From positions 333,663 to 397,662 of the forward strand of contig NZ_JADLZT010000004.1 in the NCBI RefSeq assembly GCF_015453285.1: DNA of 64,000 bases, written 5' to 3'. Position 1 is the first letter of the stretch; the number at the start of each line of letters is the position of its first letter. The notes below the pieces were generated by a model. It worked only from the letters and a program-made list of their open reading frames with translations, made no database searches and was not told where the DNA came from. Shown here in pieces: positions 8,925 through 17,897 of the stretch. Source of the DNA: Lysobacter niastensis. Lineage in GTDB: Bacteria > Pseudomonadota > Gammaproteobacteria > Xanthomonadales > Xanthomonadaceae. The position numbers and the translations under genes were made by a program.

Positions 8925-9689
8925 TTACTTGTCTCCGGCCTGCACGCCCTTGTCGACCACGAGTTTCACCACGACCTTGCGCGCGTTGGCGTTGCTTCCG
9001 GAACCAGCGTCGTTAGCCACGCCCATGCCATCGCCTGCGCGGACACGCCCCGGTGCCAGGCCGGCCTTCTGCTGAAGGAAGTTCGCGACCGCGTTCGCGC
9101 GTGCGGTGCTCAGCCGCTGGTTGGCAGCCGGGTCGCCCACGGAGTCGGTGAAGCCCTGCATGACGACCTGGTAGTTCTTGGTTTCCTTCGCTTTGGCAGC
9201 GAGCGCCATCAGGTCGGACTTGCCTTGTGACGAGATCGCGGTGCTGCCAGAGGCGAACAGCACTTCGGCGGTCGCCAGCGCCTCATAGGTGCCGAACTCG
9301 TTCATGCGCGCCGTGGTCGGGGCCAGCCCGGCCTGGACCTGCTGCGCGGTCTTGAAGTCTTCCGACTTGAACGAGATCTCGGTGGCTTCGAAGCCCGTTC
9401 CGGCAGCCACGACATCGGCCGTGATCGGCAATCCGGGGATCAGCGAACCCGCCTCGACCTTCTCGTGCACGACGCCGGTCAAGCCCTTCGTCTTCTTGTA
9501 CTTGGTGGCCGGTGACACGGTGATCGTCTGTTCGACGTTGTTGGCGTCCTTGACGGTGATCGTGTTGCCCTGCACGGCGGTGATCAGGCCCTTGATCTTG
9601 CTCTTGTCGCCGTCGGCGGCGAAGGCCGGCAGCGCGGCCAGGATGGCCGCGAGCGCGGCTGCGAACATCAACTGCTTCTTGATATTCAT
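8925..9689 (-). CDS. OmpA-family protein with N-terminal beta domain
   Basis: A 254-residue exported protein. After a signal peptide (MNIKKQLMFAAALAAILAALPAFA) comes a small domain of about 75 residues, rich in alternating Val/Thr/Lys (KGLITAVQGNTITVKDANNV), resembling DUF5666-like beta domains, then a C-terminal OmpA peptidoglycan-binding domain (VLFASGSTAIS at its start and QRLSTARANAVANFL in its helix). There is no 8-strand beta barrel, so it is probably periplasmic and bound to peptidoglycan. The start at 9689 is preceded by AAAGGA; an upstream Met would give a poor leader. Its exact role is unknown. Confidence 0.85.
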   Translation of the reverse strand: MNIKKQLMFAAALAAILAALPAFAADGDKSKIKGLITAVQGNTITVKDANNVEQTITVSPATKYKKTKGLTGVVHEKVEAGSLIPGLPITADVVAAGTGFEATEISFKSEDFKTAQQVQAGLAPTTARMNEFGTYEALATAEVLFASGSTAISSQGKSDLMALAAKAKETKNYQVVMQGFTDSVGDPAANQRLSTARANAVANFLQQKAGLAPGRVRAGDGMGVANDAGSGSNANARKVVVKLVVDKGVQAGDK

Positions 9690-9845
9690 GGAAATGTCCT
9701 TTGCTGCGGACTGACAGCCCGACGGCCCGGTGGGCCGCGCCGACAAAGCTACTCCGCTGCGTTCAGGACGATATTGGCCCTTGGCCGTATGACTGCTTCA
9801 CACGGCGACCCCGGCAGCAGGCGTGTCCAGGATGCCGGCAACAAA

Positions 9846-9870
9846 AAACCGCCGAGGTCATCGGCGGTTT
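9846..9870 (-). terminator. Intrinsic terminator of tolC
   Basis: A 10-base-pair stem (AAACCGCCGA at 9846-9855 paired with TCGGCGGTTT at 9861-9870, 5-base loop) followed on the minus strand by a run of T residues. It lies 40 bases beyond the tolC stop. Confidence 0.88.
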
Positions 9871-9910
9871 CCTGAACCGGATCGCGGGGCGGCCTTGGCG
9901 GCCGGCCTGC

Positions 9911-11317
9911 TCAGCCGCGGATGTCGGTCAGCGCGACCTGCGCCTCGGCATCGGTGGTCAGCAGGCGGTTGATGTCTTCCACGTCCTGCACGTCGAGCGT
10001 ACCGGCGGCCTGCTCCAGCACCAGGCGGTTCTGCAGGTGGCGGTAGCGTGCACGCGCGTATTCGAGCTGCGCGGCGAACAGGTTGCGCTGGTTCTGCAGC
10101 ACGTCGAGCACGGTGCGGGTACCGACTTCCAGGCCGACCTGCGAAGCGTCGTAGGCGCTCTGCGCGGAAACCAGGGCCAGGCGGCGCGCCTCGACCTCGC
10201 TGACGCTGGCGACGAGGGTCTGGTAGGCGTTGCGGGTATTGCGGACCAGGGCGCGCTTCTGCTGCTCGAGCTCGTCACTGGCGACGTCGCGGCGGGCGAT
10301 GGCCTCGCGGACGCCGGACTGCGTGGCGCCGCCGGAGAAGATCGGCACCGACAGGATCACGCCCAGGCTCGGGCCGAACTCGCGGCTGTCGAGATCACGC
10401 GATCCCGTGAGGTTGCTGGTGCGGTCGCCCCAGAGGGTGGTGTCGCCGTAGCTGCCGTTGAGGTACAGCGTCGGGTAGTGGCCGGCGCGCGCGGTCTGCA
10501 CGTCCTGGCTGGCCGACTCGACCTGCAGTTCCTTCGCGCGCAGGGCCGGGTTGTTGGCGATGGCTTCCTGCACCCAGCCCTCGGCGTCGCGCGATTCCGG
10601 CAGGTTCGGCTGGAAGTCCTTCGGCAGGCCCTTGATGTTGCGGACAGGCTGGCCGGTCAGTTCGGTCAGCGCCTGGTAGGAGTCCTCGACCGCGTTGCGC
10701 GCCAGGATCGTGTTCGCGCGCGCACTGTCGTACTGGGCGCGCGCTTCGTGCACGTCGGTGATCGGCGCCAGGCCGACTTCCAGTCGCTTGGAGGCGTAGT
10801 CGAACTGCTTCTTCAGCGCCGTCTCGGCGGCCTCTGCTGCGGCCAGCGACTCGAGCGCGATCAGCAGGTTGAAGTAGGCGGTCGAGGTGCGCGTGATCAG
10901 GTCGTCGCCGGCGGCTTCCAGCTGGAAGTCGCTGGCTTCGCCCAGCGCCTTCGCGCTCTTGTGGCGCGTGATGTTGCTGTGGTCGTAGATCATCTGGTTC
11001 AGCCGCACTTCGGTGCCGCGCGTGCTGGTATCCGATTCGGTGCTGCCGATGCTGATGCTGCCGTCCGGGTTGGTGACGGCATCGCCGCGGCTGTAGCTGC
11101 GGTTGCGCGTGAAGTTGGCCGTGCCGTTGATCTGCGGCAGCATCGCGGCGCGGGTCTGCACCGAGCCTTCCTTGATCGCCAGGCGTCCGGATTCCGCCGC
11201 CGCGAGTTGCGGGTCGCTGTTTCGTGCCAGTTCGTAGGTCTGCAGCAGGTCTTCCGCGGAGGCGGCGGCCGGCAGCAGGGCGAGAGCCAGTGCGAGAACG
11301 ATGGGGCGGCGGATCAT
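9911..11317 (-). CDS. tolC: TolC family outer-membrane efflux channel
   Basis: A 468-residue outer-membrane factor. It has a signal peptide (MIRRPIVLALALALLPAAASA) and then the duplicated OEP architecture, each half beginning with a helix of the DLLQTYELARNSDPQLAAAE type and containing long amphipathic coiled-coil helices that form the periplasmic tunnel. The typical GTRTVLDVLQNQRNLFAAQLEYARARY segment ends the second repeat. TolC joins inner-membrane pumps to the outside. It follows the Pcm-like gene by 15 bases and is a natural partner for the RND pump about 2 kb away, which lacks its own outer-membrane gene; that pairing is inferred. Confidence 0.93.
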   Translation of the reverse strand: MIRRPIVLALALALLPAAASAEDLLQTYELARNSDPQLAAAESGRLAIKEGSVQTRAAMLPQINGTANFTRNRSYSRGDAVTNPDGSISIGSTESDTSTRGTEVRLNQMIYDHSNITRHKSAKALGEASDFQLEAAGDDLITRTSTAYFNLLIALESLAAAEAAETALKKQFDYASKRLEVGLAPITDVHEARAQYDSARANTILARNAVEDSYQALTELTGQPVRNIKGLPKDFQPNLPESRDAEGWVQEAIANNPALRAKELQVESASQDVQTARAGHYPTLYLNGSYGDTTLWGDRTSNLTGSRDLDSREFGPSLGVILSVPIFSGGATQSGVREAIARRDVASDELEQQKRALVRNTRNAYQTLVASVSEVEARRLALVSAQSAYDASQVGLEVGTRTVLDVLQNQRNLFAAQLEYARARYRHLQNRLVLEQAAGTLDVQDVEDINRLLTTDAEAQVALTDIRG

Positions 11318-11332
11318 GCGGGGTCCTTGTTC

Positions 11333-11992
11333 TTAAAACTCAAAGGTCGGCGCGGGGGCTGCGCCGGCGAGGTAGGGCAAATCGGTTTCGAACAACGATT
11401 GGATGCGCGGGGCGTTGACTTCGTTGCGCACCAGCACGGCTTCCATCGCCGGCGAGCGGCCGCGGACGACGAACAGGCGGCCGCCCGGCTGCAGCCAATC
11501 GATGAAACGCTGCGGAATGGCGTCGACGGCGCCGGTCACGCAGATCACGCTGAACTTCCGCTCGGTGGCGTACGAGAGCGCGTCGGCGGCGATCACCTGG
11601 ACGTTGTCGACATGCTGGGCGCACAGGCGCGCACGCGCGGCGTCGGCCAGGTCGGCATGGCGTTCCAGGCTCACCACCTCGCGGACGAGGCGGCCCAGGC
11701 AGGCGGTCAGGTAGCCGCTGCCGGTGCCGATCTCGAGCACGTCGTCGGTGGCCTTCAGCTCGAGTGCCTGCAGCGTGCGGCCCTCGAGCACGGGTTTCAT
11801 CATGGCTTCGCCATGCGCCAGCGGCAGGGCGAGGTCGGCGTAGGCCAGGTTGCGATGCTCCGGCGCGACGAACTCCTCGCGCGGCATCGCGGCGATCACT
11901 TCGAGCACGCGCGGGTCGAGCACGTCCCACGGCCGAACCTGCTGTTCGACCATCAGTTCACGGGCCTTGGCGTAATCGATCGTGGTGCTCAT
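11333..11992 (-). CDS. Protein-L-isoaspartate O-methyltransferase family protein
   Basis: A 219-residue SAM-dependent methyltransferase of the Pcm family, which repairs isoaspartyl residues by methylation. It contains PREEFVAPEHRNLAYADLALPL, AMMKPVLEGRTLQAL and the SAM-binding motif I VLEIGTGSGYLTACLG. These members next to tolC often diverge from classic Pcm, so substrate specificity is uncertain. The start at MSTTIDYAKARELMVEQQ is where conservation begins; the open frame extends upstream without recognisable protein. Probably co-transcribed with tolC. Confidence 0.88.
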   Translation of the reverse strand: MSTTIDYAKARELMVEQQVRPWDVLDPRVLEVIAAMPREEFVAPEHRNLAYADLALPLAHGEAMMKPVLEGRTLQALELKATDDVLEIGTGSGYLTACLGRLVREVVSLERHADLADAARARLCAQHVDNVQVIAADALSYATERKFSVICVTGAVDAIPQRFIDWLQPGGRLFVVRGRSPAMEAVLVRNEVNAPRIQSLFETDLPYLAGAAPAPTFEF

Positions 11993-12134
11993 CTCGTTCT
12001 CTGGCATGCGCGGGGAAAACGCGCATTCTACCGGGCCGCGGTGACGGCCGGCGCCAAGGATCGCCGGGCGGCGCGGCGGCGACTGAGTGCCGGAAGTAAC
12101 CAAGACTGTCGTCACCGGCCCCGGCATCGCATCG

Positions 12135-12800
12135 CTACCGGCGGGGCGCGTAGGCGCGCAGGAACAGGTCGACGGTCTCGGCCAGGTGTTCTTCGATCTC
12201 TTTCTCGCTGGTCTGGGCGCACCCAAAGACCAGGCAGGCGTGGGGTTCGCCCTTGGCCAGGGTGAAGAACTGCGAGGCGGCGCGGGCGACGTCCGGGATA
12301 TCGAGCTCGCCGGCATTGACCCGGCGCTGCAGCAGCGCGGCGAAATCGCCCTGCACGCGCATCGGGCCGGCCTCCCAGAACAGCTTCGGCAGCGGCGAGG
12401 ACGCCATCTGCGGAGTGCACAGCATGCGGTGCCCGGCCACGGCTTCGGGCGAGCTGACCATCGTGTAGAAGGCGCGCGCGATCGTCATCAGGCGCTCGCG
12501 CAATGGCGTCATCGGGGACGGCTCGAACAGGGATGACGGCAGCGAGGTGTCGCAGTGGGACTCGACCGCGGCGACGAACAGGGTGTCCTTGTCGCCGAAG
12601 TGGCTGTAGACGGTGAGCTTGGAGACCCCCGCCTCGGCGGCGATCTGGTCCATGCTGGCGCCGTCGAAACCCTGCTGCGTGAACATCCGCTTGGCGGCCT
12701 CGAGGATCGCGGCGCGCTTGCTCAGGTCCTTGGGCCGGCCGGGGCCGGACGACCGCGGTTCGGCGGATTTCGGGGCAGGGGTCTTGCGTGAGGCGCTCAT
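12135..12800 (-). CDS. TetR/AcrR family transcriptional repressor
   Basis: A 221-residue regulator. The N-terminal helix-turn-helix is typical: KRAAILEAAKRMFTQQGFDG, then MDQIAAEAGVSKLTVYSHFGDKDTLF (about residues 49-75). The C-terminal half is an all-helical ligand domain of the AefR-like kind. It is transcribed divergently from the RND adaptor gene with only 77 bases between them, the usual arrangement for a repressor that controls both itself and the pump. Confidence 0.92.
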   Translation of the reverse strand: MSASRKTPAPKSAEPRSSGPGRPKDLSKRAAILEAAKRMFTQQGFDGASMDQIAAEAGVSKLTVYSHFGDKDTLFVAAVESHCDTSLPSSLFEPSPMTPLRERLMTIARAFYTMVSSPEAVAGHRMLCTPQMASSPLPKLFWEAGPMRVQGDFAALLQRRVNAGELDIPDVARAASQFFTLAKGEPHACLVFGCAQTSEKEIEEHLAETVDLFLRAYAPRR

Positions 12801-12837
12801 AAGGCAATACTAGACTAACGGGTTTGATATTTATACA

Positions 12838-12851
12838 GTACCGCCAGGTAC
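12838..12851. promoter_or_regulatory. Candidate TetR operator between tetR and the RND operon
   Basis: A perfect inverted repeat GTACC-GCCA-GGTAC lies in the AT-rich divergent intergenic region (12801-12877), 27 bases before the adaptor start. Similarity continues outwards: TACAGTACC against the reverse complement of GGTACATTA matches at 7 of 9 positions. The sequence GATATTTATACAG just to the left could carry a -10 element. Assignment to the adjacent TetR protein is by position only. Confidence 0.5.
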
Positions 12852-12877
12852 ATTAATTAACCTCGAGGTCGCCCGCA

Positions 12878-14002
12878 ATGCGCAGCCGTTCCCCCGCCGC
12901 TGCCCGAGCCGTGCTGCTCTGGTCGATCCTGCCGCTGGCGCTCGCCGGCTGCGGGGGCGATACCGCTCCGGAAGAAGCCGCACGCCCGGTCCTGGTGACC
13001 CGTCCGATGTCGTCCACACACACCGCCAACGCCTTCGCCGGCGAAGTCCGGGCACGGGAGGAAAGCCCGCTCTCGTTCCGGGTGGGCGGGAAGCTGGTCG
13101 AACGCAAGGTCGACGTCGGCGCGCATGTGCGCCAGGGCGACGTGCTGGCCGTGCTCGATCCGGGCGACCTGCAGGCGCAGGCACGCGCGGCCCAGGCGCA
13201 ACTGATCGCCGCCGAGGCCGAACTCGGCCGCGCCCGCGCCGACCAGGCCCGTTTCGGCAAGCTCGCCAAGGATCAGCTGGTGAGCCGCTCCACGGTCGAT
13301 GCACAGAACGCCGCTGCCGAAGCCGCCCAGGGCCAGGTCAACGCCGCGCGCGCCAACCTCGAGGTCGCCCGCAACCAGGCGGCCTATTCCCAGTTGCGCG
13401 CGCCGCGCGACGGCGTGATCGCGACGCGCAACGCCGAAGCCGGGCAGGTCGTGGCGGCCGGACAGACCGTCTTCTCGCTGGCCGCCGACGGTGTGCGCGA
13501 GGTGGCCTTCGCGTTGCCGGAAGGCATGGTCGCCGGCATCAAGGCGGGCCAGCCGGTGCAGGTGGAATCGTGGTCGCAGCCGGACAAGCGTTGGAACGGC
13601 CGCATCCGCGAAATCGCGCCGGCCGCCGATCCCGCATCGCGCACCTACGCCGCGCGCGTCACTGTCGACGCGCCGGCTGGCGCGCTGGAACTCGGTCAAA
13701 GCGCGCGCGTCTACCTCGCCGGCCAGCGCAACGGCGATATCGCCGTGCCGCTGGCGGCACTGCAGCGCGCGGGCGGCCGCAGCGCGGTGTACGTCGTCGA
13801 TGCGAAAAGCTCGACGGTGAAGCTCGTGCCGATCCAGACCGGACCCTACGGCGAGGACCGCGTGCCGGTGAAGAACGGCCTCGCCGCCGATGCGTGGATC
13901 GTCGCCGCCGGCGGACACCTGCTGCGCGACGGCCAGAAGGTGGTGCCGGTAGACCGGGACAATCGTCCTGTCGCGGTAGCCGCTGCCAGCACGGCGCGCT
14001 GA
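12878..14002 (+). CDS. RND efflux periplasmic adaptor (membrane fusion lipoprotein)
   Basis: A 374-residue adaptor of the MexJ/AcrA kind. The signal sequence ends in the lipobox LALAGC, so the mature protein is a lipid-anchored periplasmic protein. The two lipoyl half-motifs (LSFRVGGKLVERKVDVGAHV and AYSQLRAPRDGVIATRNAEAG) flank a long Ala-rich coiled-coil hairpin (about residues 100-165), followed by the beta-barrel and membrane-proximal domains. It is followed by the pump gene after 7 bases. Confidence 0.92.
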   Translation: MRSRSPAAARAVLLWSILPLALAGCGGDTAPEEAARPVLVTRPMSSTHTANAFAGEVRAREESPLSFRVGGKLVERKVDVGAHVRQGDVLAVLDPGDLQAQARAAQAQLIAAEAELGRARADQARFGKLAKDQLVSRSTVDAQNAAAEAAQGQVNAARANLEVARNQAAYSQLRAPRDGVIATRNAEAGQVVAAGQTVFSLAADGVREVAFALPEGMVAGIKAGQPVQVESWSQPDKRWNGRIREIAPAADPASRTYAARVTVDAPAGALELGQSARVYLAGQRNGDIAVPLAALQRAGGRSAVYVVDAKSSTVKLVPIQTGPYGEDRVPVKNGLAADAWIVAAGGHLLRDGQKVVPVDRDNRPVAVAAASTAR

Positions 14003-14009
14003 GGCCCCC

Positions 14010-17000
14010 ATGCGCTTCAACCTCTCCGAATGGGCGCTGCGCCATCGCAGCCTGATCATCTACGCGATGCTGGTGATGGCCATCGCGGGCACGTTCTCCT
14101 ACCTGCGGCTGGGTCGCAGCGAGGATCCCGCCTTCACCTTCAAGGTGATGGTGATCCGCACGCTGTGGCCGGGCGCGACCGCGGAAGAAGTCTCGCGCCA
14201 GGTCACCGAACGCGTCGAAAAGAAGCTGATGGAGACCGGCCAGTACGAGTTCATCCGCTCGTACTCGCGCGCCGGCGAGTCGCAGGTGATGTTCGTCGCC
14301 AAGGACTCGCTGCGTTCGAAGGACATCCCGCCGCTGTGGTACCAGGTCCGCAAGAAGATCGGCGACATCCAGCCGACGTTGCCGAGCGACGTCGTCGGTC
14401 CGTTCTTCAACGACGAGTTCGGCGACACCTTCGGCAACATCTATGCGCTCACCGGCGACGGCTTCGACTATGCGGTGCTGAAGGACTACGCCGAGCGCGT
14501 GCAGCTGTCGCTGCAGAAGCTGCCCGACGTCGGCAAGATCGAGCTGTTCGGCGTGCAGGACGAAAAAGTCTGGGTCGAACTGTCGAACGTCAAGCTGGCC
14601 ACGCTCGGCGTACCCGCCGCGGCCGTGCGCCAGGCGCTGGACGAGCAGAATGCGATGGTCCCGTCCGGGTTCTTCGAGACCGGCAGCACGCGCGTGCCGC
14701 TGCGCGTGGGTGGCAAATTCGCGTCGGTGGAACAGATCCGCGAGTTCCCGATCCGCGTCGGCGACCGCACGTTCCGCCTCGCCGACGTCGCCGAAGTGCG
14801 CCGCGGCTTCGCCGACCCGCCGCAGCCGCGCATGCGCTTCATGGGCGAGGAGGCCATCGGCATCGGCGTCGCCATGAAGGAAGGCGGCGACATCCTCAAG
14901 CTCGGCAAGACGCTCGAAGGCGAGTTCGCCAGCCTGCAGAAGACGCTGCCGGCCGGCATGCAGCTGCGCAAGGTCGCCGACCAGCCTGCGGCGGTGACGG
15001 AATCGGTGGGCGAATTCATGCGCGTGCTGACCGAGGCGGTCGCCATCGTGCTGCTGGTGAGCTTCTTCTCGCTGGGCCTGCGCACCGGCCTGGTGGTGGC
15101 GCTGTCGATTCCGCTGGTGCTGGCGATGACCTTCGCGGTGATGTCGTTCTTCGGCGTCGGCCTGCACAAGATCTCGCTGGGCGCGCTGGTGCTGGCGCTG
15201 GGCCTGCTCGTCGACGACGCGATCATCGCGGTGGAGATGATGGCCATCAAGATGGAGCAGGGATTCAGTCGCATCAAGGCAGCCGCGTTCGCATGGGACA
15301 GCACCGCCTTCCCGATGCTGACCGGCACGCTGATCACGGCCGCCGGCTTCCTGCCGATCGCGACCGCCAAGTCGAGCACGGGCGAGTACACGCGTTCGCT
15401 GTTCGAGGTGGTGACGATCGCGCTGGTGGTGTCGTGGATCGCCGCGGTGGCGTTCATTCCGTATCTGGGCGACAAGCTGCTGCCCGACTACGGCCATGCC
15501 GCCAAGCCGCCGAAGCCGGGTTCGTTACCGGCGCGCTGGCATGACTTCCGCGTGCGCCTGGCCGGCCGCTTCCCGGCCTTCCAGGACTTCCTCATGCCCA
15601 AGCCTCCGATCGACGGACATGTGCATGACCCGTATGCCAGCCGCTTCTACACGCGCTTCCGCGGCTGGGTGGCGTTCTGCGTGCGCCGGCGATGGCTGGT
15701 GATCGCGGTCACCATCGCCGCGTTCGTGGCGTCGGTATTCCTGTTCCGCTTCGTGCCGCAGCAGTTCTTCCCGGACTCCACGCGTCCGGAGCTGATGGTG
15801 GATATCGAGCTGGCCGAGGGCAGTTCGCTGCGTGCCACCGACGCGCAGGCCCGGCGCCTGGAGAAGCTGCTTCGCGGGCGCAAGGACGTGGAAAGCTTCG
15901 TCGCCTACGTCGGCACCGGCTCGCCGCGTTACTACCTGCCACTGGACCAGCAGCTGCCGGCCGCGAACTTCTCGCAGTTCGTGCTGACGCCGAAGGACGT
16001 GCAGGCGCGCGAGGACATCCGCACCTGGCTGATCAAGGACGTGTTCCCGCGTTTCCCAGAGCTGCAGATGCGCGTCACGCGCCTGGAGAACGGCCCGCCC
16101 GTCGGTTACCCGGTGCAGTTCCGTGTCTCCGGCGAGCACATCGAGAAGGTGCGCGAGATTGCCTACCAGGTGCAGAAGAAGTTCCGCGAGAACCCGCACG
16201 TCGCCAACGTCAACCTCGACTGGGACGAGCCGAACAAGGTCGTGCGGCTGACGGTCGACCAGGAGCGCGCACGCGCGCTGGGCGTCAGCTCGGCGAGGCT
16301 GTCGCAGTTCCTGTCCAGTTCGCTGTCGGGCTCGCACATCAGCACGTACCGCGAGGGCAATGAACTGATCGAGATGCTGTTGCGCGGTCCCGCCGAGGAG
16401 CGGCTGCGCATGGACATGCTCGGCAGCCTGATGGTGCCCACCGAGAGTGGCCGTAGCGTGCCGCTGACCCAGATCGCCACGCTCGACTACGGTTTCGAGG
16501 AGGGCATCATCTGGCACCGCGACCGCCGCCCGACGATGACCGTGCGCGCCGACATCTACGACGGCACGCAGCCGGCCACGGTGACCGCACAGATTTCGCC
16601 GACCCTGGACGAGCTGCGCGCGCAGCTTCCGTACGGCTATTCGATCGATGTGGGCGGCAGCGTCGAGGATTCAGGACGAGGGCAGAGGTCGATCGTTGCC
16701 GGCATGCCGCTGTTCCTGTTCGTCGTGTTCACGCTGCTGATGCTGCAGTTGCGCAGCTTCTCGCGCAGCTTCATGGTGCTGCTGACGGCGCCGCTGGGCC
16801 TGGTGGGCGTAACCCTGTTCCTGCTGGTGTTCCGCGTGCCGTTCGGCTTCGTCGCCATGCTCGGCACGATCGCGTTGGCCGGCATGATCATGCGCAACTC
16901 GGTGATCCTGGTGGACCAGATCGAGCACGACATCGGCGAAGGCGCCGAACCGTGGCAGGCGATAGTGGAGGCCACCGTGCGCCGCTTCCGTCCGATCGTG

Positions 17001-17171
17001 CTGACCGCGCTGGCGGCGATCCTGGCGATGATCCCGCTGTCGCGCAGCGCGTTCTTCGGCCCGATGGCGGTGGCGATCATGGGCGGCCTGACCCTGGCCA
17101 CGTTCCTGACGCTGCTGTTCCTGCCGGCGTTGTACGCGGCGTGGTTCAGGGTGAAGGCACCCGGGCAGTGA
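14010..17171 (+). CDS. RND efflux pump permease (AcrB/HAE superfamily)
   Basis: A 1053-residue inner-membrane proton-driven transporter with the full RND layout: TM1 at residues 10-30, a large periplasmic loop, TM2-6, a second periplasmic loop, and TM8-12. The proton-relay pair is seen in GLLVDDAIIAVEMM in TM4. The opening (EWALRHRSLIIYAMLVMAIAG, then SYLRLGRSEDPAFTFKVMVI) resembles the VexF/MexK-like branch rather than AcrB, where the N-terminus is MANFFI-like. With the adaptor and a TolC-type channel it would make a tripartite drug or metabolite exporter; substrates are unknown. Confidence 0.93.
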   Translation: MRFNLSEWALRHRSLIIYAMLVMAIAGTFSYLRLGRSEDPAFTFKVMVIRTLWPGATAEEVSRQVTERVEKKLMETGQYEFIRSYSRAGESQVMFVAKDSLRSKDIPPLWYQVRKKIGDIQPTLPSDVVGPFFNDEFGDTFGNIYALTGDGFDYAVLKDYAERVQLSLQKLPDVGKIELFGVQDEKVWVELSNVKLATLGVPAAAVRQALDEQNAMVPSGFFETGSTRVPLRVGGKFASVEQIREFPIRVGDRTFRLADVAEVRRGFADPPQPRMRFMGEEAIGIGVAMKEGGDILKLGKTLEGEFASLQKTLPAGMQLRKVADQPAAVTESVGEFMRVLTEAVAIVLLVSFFSLGLRTGLVVALSIPLVLAMTFAVMSFFGVGLHKISLGALVLALGLLVDDAIIAVEMMAIKMEQGFSRIKAAAFAWDSTAFPMLTGTLITAAGFLPIATAKSSTGEYTRSLFEVVTIALVVSWIAAVAFIPYLGDKLLPDYGHAAKPPKPGSLPARWHDFRVRLAGRFPAFQDFLMPKPPIDGHVHDPYASRFYTRFRGWVAFCVRRRWLVIAVTIAAFVASVFLFRFVPQQFFPDSTRPELMVDIELAEGSSLRATDAQARRLEKLLRGRKDVESFVAYVGTGSPRYYLPLDQQLPAANFSQFVLTPKDVQAREDIRTWLIKDVFPRFPELQMRVTRLENGPPVGYPVQFRVSGEHIEKVREIAYQVQKKFRENPHVANVNLDWDEPNKVVRLTVDQERARALGVSSARLSQFLSSSLSGSHISTYREGNELIEMLLRGPAEERLRMDMLGSLMVPTESGRSVPLTQIATLDYGFEEGIIWHRDRRPTMTVRADIYDGTQPATVTAQISPTLDELRAQLPYGYSIDVGGSVEDSGRGQRSIVAGMPLFLFVVFTLLMLQLRSFSRSFMVLLTAPLGLVGVTLFLLVFRVPFGFVAMLGTIALAGMIMRNSVILVDQIEHDIGEGAEPWQAIVEATVRRFRPIVLTALAAILAMIPLSRSAFFGPMAVAIMGGLTLATFLTLLFLPALYAAWFRVKAPGQ

Positions 17172-17192
17172 CCTCGCCTGCCAGCCCGGCTC

Positions 17193-17825
17193 CTACCAGC
17201 CCCAAGGTGTCGGCGGTGCCGGCACCCGGCGGGTGAGGTCGAACTCGATGCGGAATCGGCGATCCGGGCGCGTGCGTTCGTAGGCGGCCATCCGGCCGGG
17301 ATGGATCTCCAGTGTCCATACGTTGGTGACGGAATCGTTGCGCTGGTTGCGCTGGAACAGGGCCTTGGACCGGGCGTCGACCGGAAACACCTGGCGTGTG
17401 GCGCTGCCGGGATCGACCGTGGCGCCGCCGTAGAGCGTCAACAGCTCCGAGCTGCCATCGCGGTTACGGCGATCGTGTTCGAGCGTGAGGCCAGATGCCG
17501 TGCGCGTGATCAGCAACGTGCGGGAGTGATCGTCGCCGACGTGGAAAGGGATGGCGACGCGGTCGCGATCGCACTGGCGGATATGCATGATGAGCGCCTT
17601 GCCGGCATATGGCATCCCGGGCGTCGGAGGCTCGTCGATCACGATCCGACCTGCGAACGCCTTGCCGCATAGCGCCTGCAGGTTGGCGAAGAATGCATCC
17701 GCGGGCCGCCTTCCATCGACACGGGAATCTGGCGACGTGTCTGCCTCGGACGGCGCGGAGCGGCAGGCCGACAGAACAAGCAGCGCCGCGATGGTCGTCG
17801 TGACAAGCCGAAGGGTACGCTTCAT
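17193..17825 (-). CDS. Uncharacterised lipoprotein
   Basis: A 210-residue protein whose signal sequence ends in a lipobox (LLVLSAC), so it is probably anchored in the envelope. The mature part has a single Cys in ALCGKAFAGRI and another in HIRQCDRD, which could form a disulfide, and many charged Arg/Asp residues. I do not recognise a named domain. It is convergent with the RND pump (21-base gap) and lies 72 bases from the leuB stop. Confidence 0.75.
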   Translation of the reverse strand: MKRTLRLVTTTIAALLVLSACRSAPSEADTSPDSRVDGRRPADAFFANLQALCGKAFAGRIVIDEPPTPGMPYAGKALIMHIRQCDRDRVAIPFHVGDDHSRTLLITRTASGLTLEHDRRNRDGSSELLTLYGGATVDPGSATRQVFPVDARSKALFQRNQRNDSVTNVWTLEIHPGRMAAYERTRPDRRFRIEFDLTRRVPAPPTPWGW

Positions 17826-17897
17826 GCGCGCACCCTATCCATGCGGCCGTGACCGCGCCATCAACTCGGCAGCCGCCGTTTCCGCGCAACGGAAACT

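Noticed and set aside
9701..12265. An 854-residue plus-strand frame across tolC and the Pcm-like gene
   Set aside because: It runs antisense through two well-supported genes and their terminator, with a low-complexity composition.
13659..15497. A His/Arg/Asp-rich minus-strand frame of 612 residues opposite the RND pump
   Set aside because: It is antisense to a clear transporter gene; similar frames opposite ilvG (24930-26450) and hppA (48157-49896) show that this is a base-composition effect.
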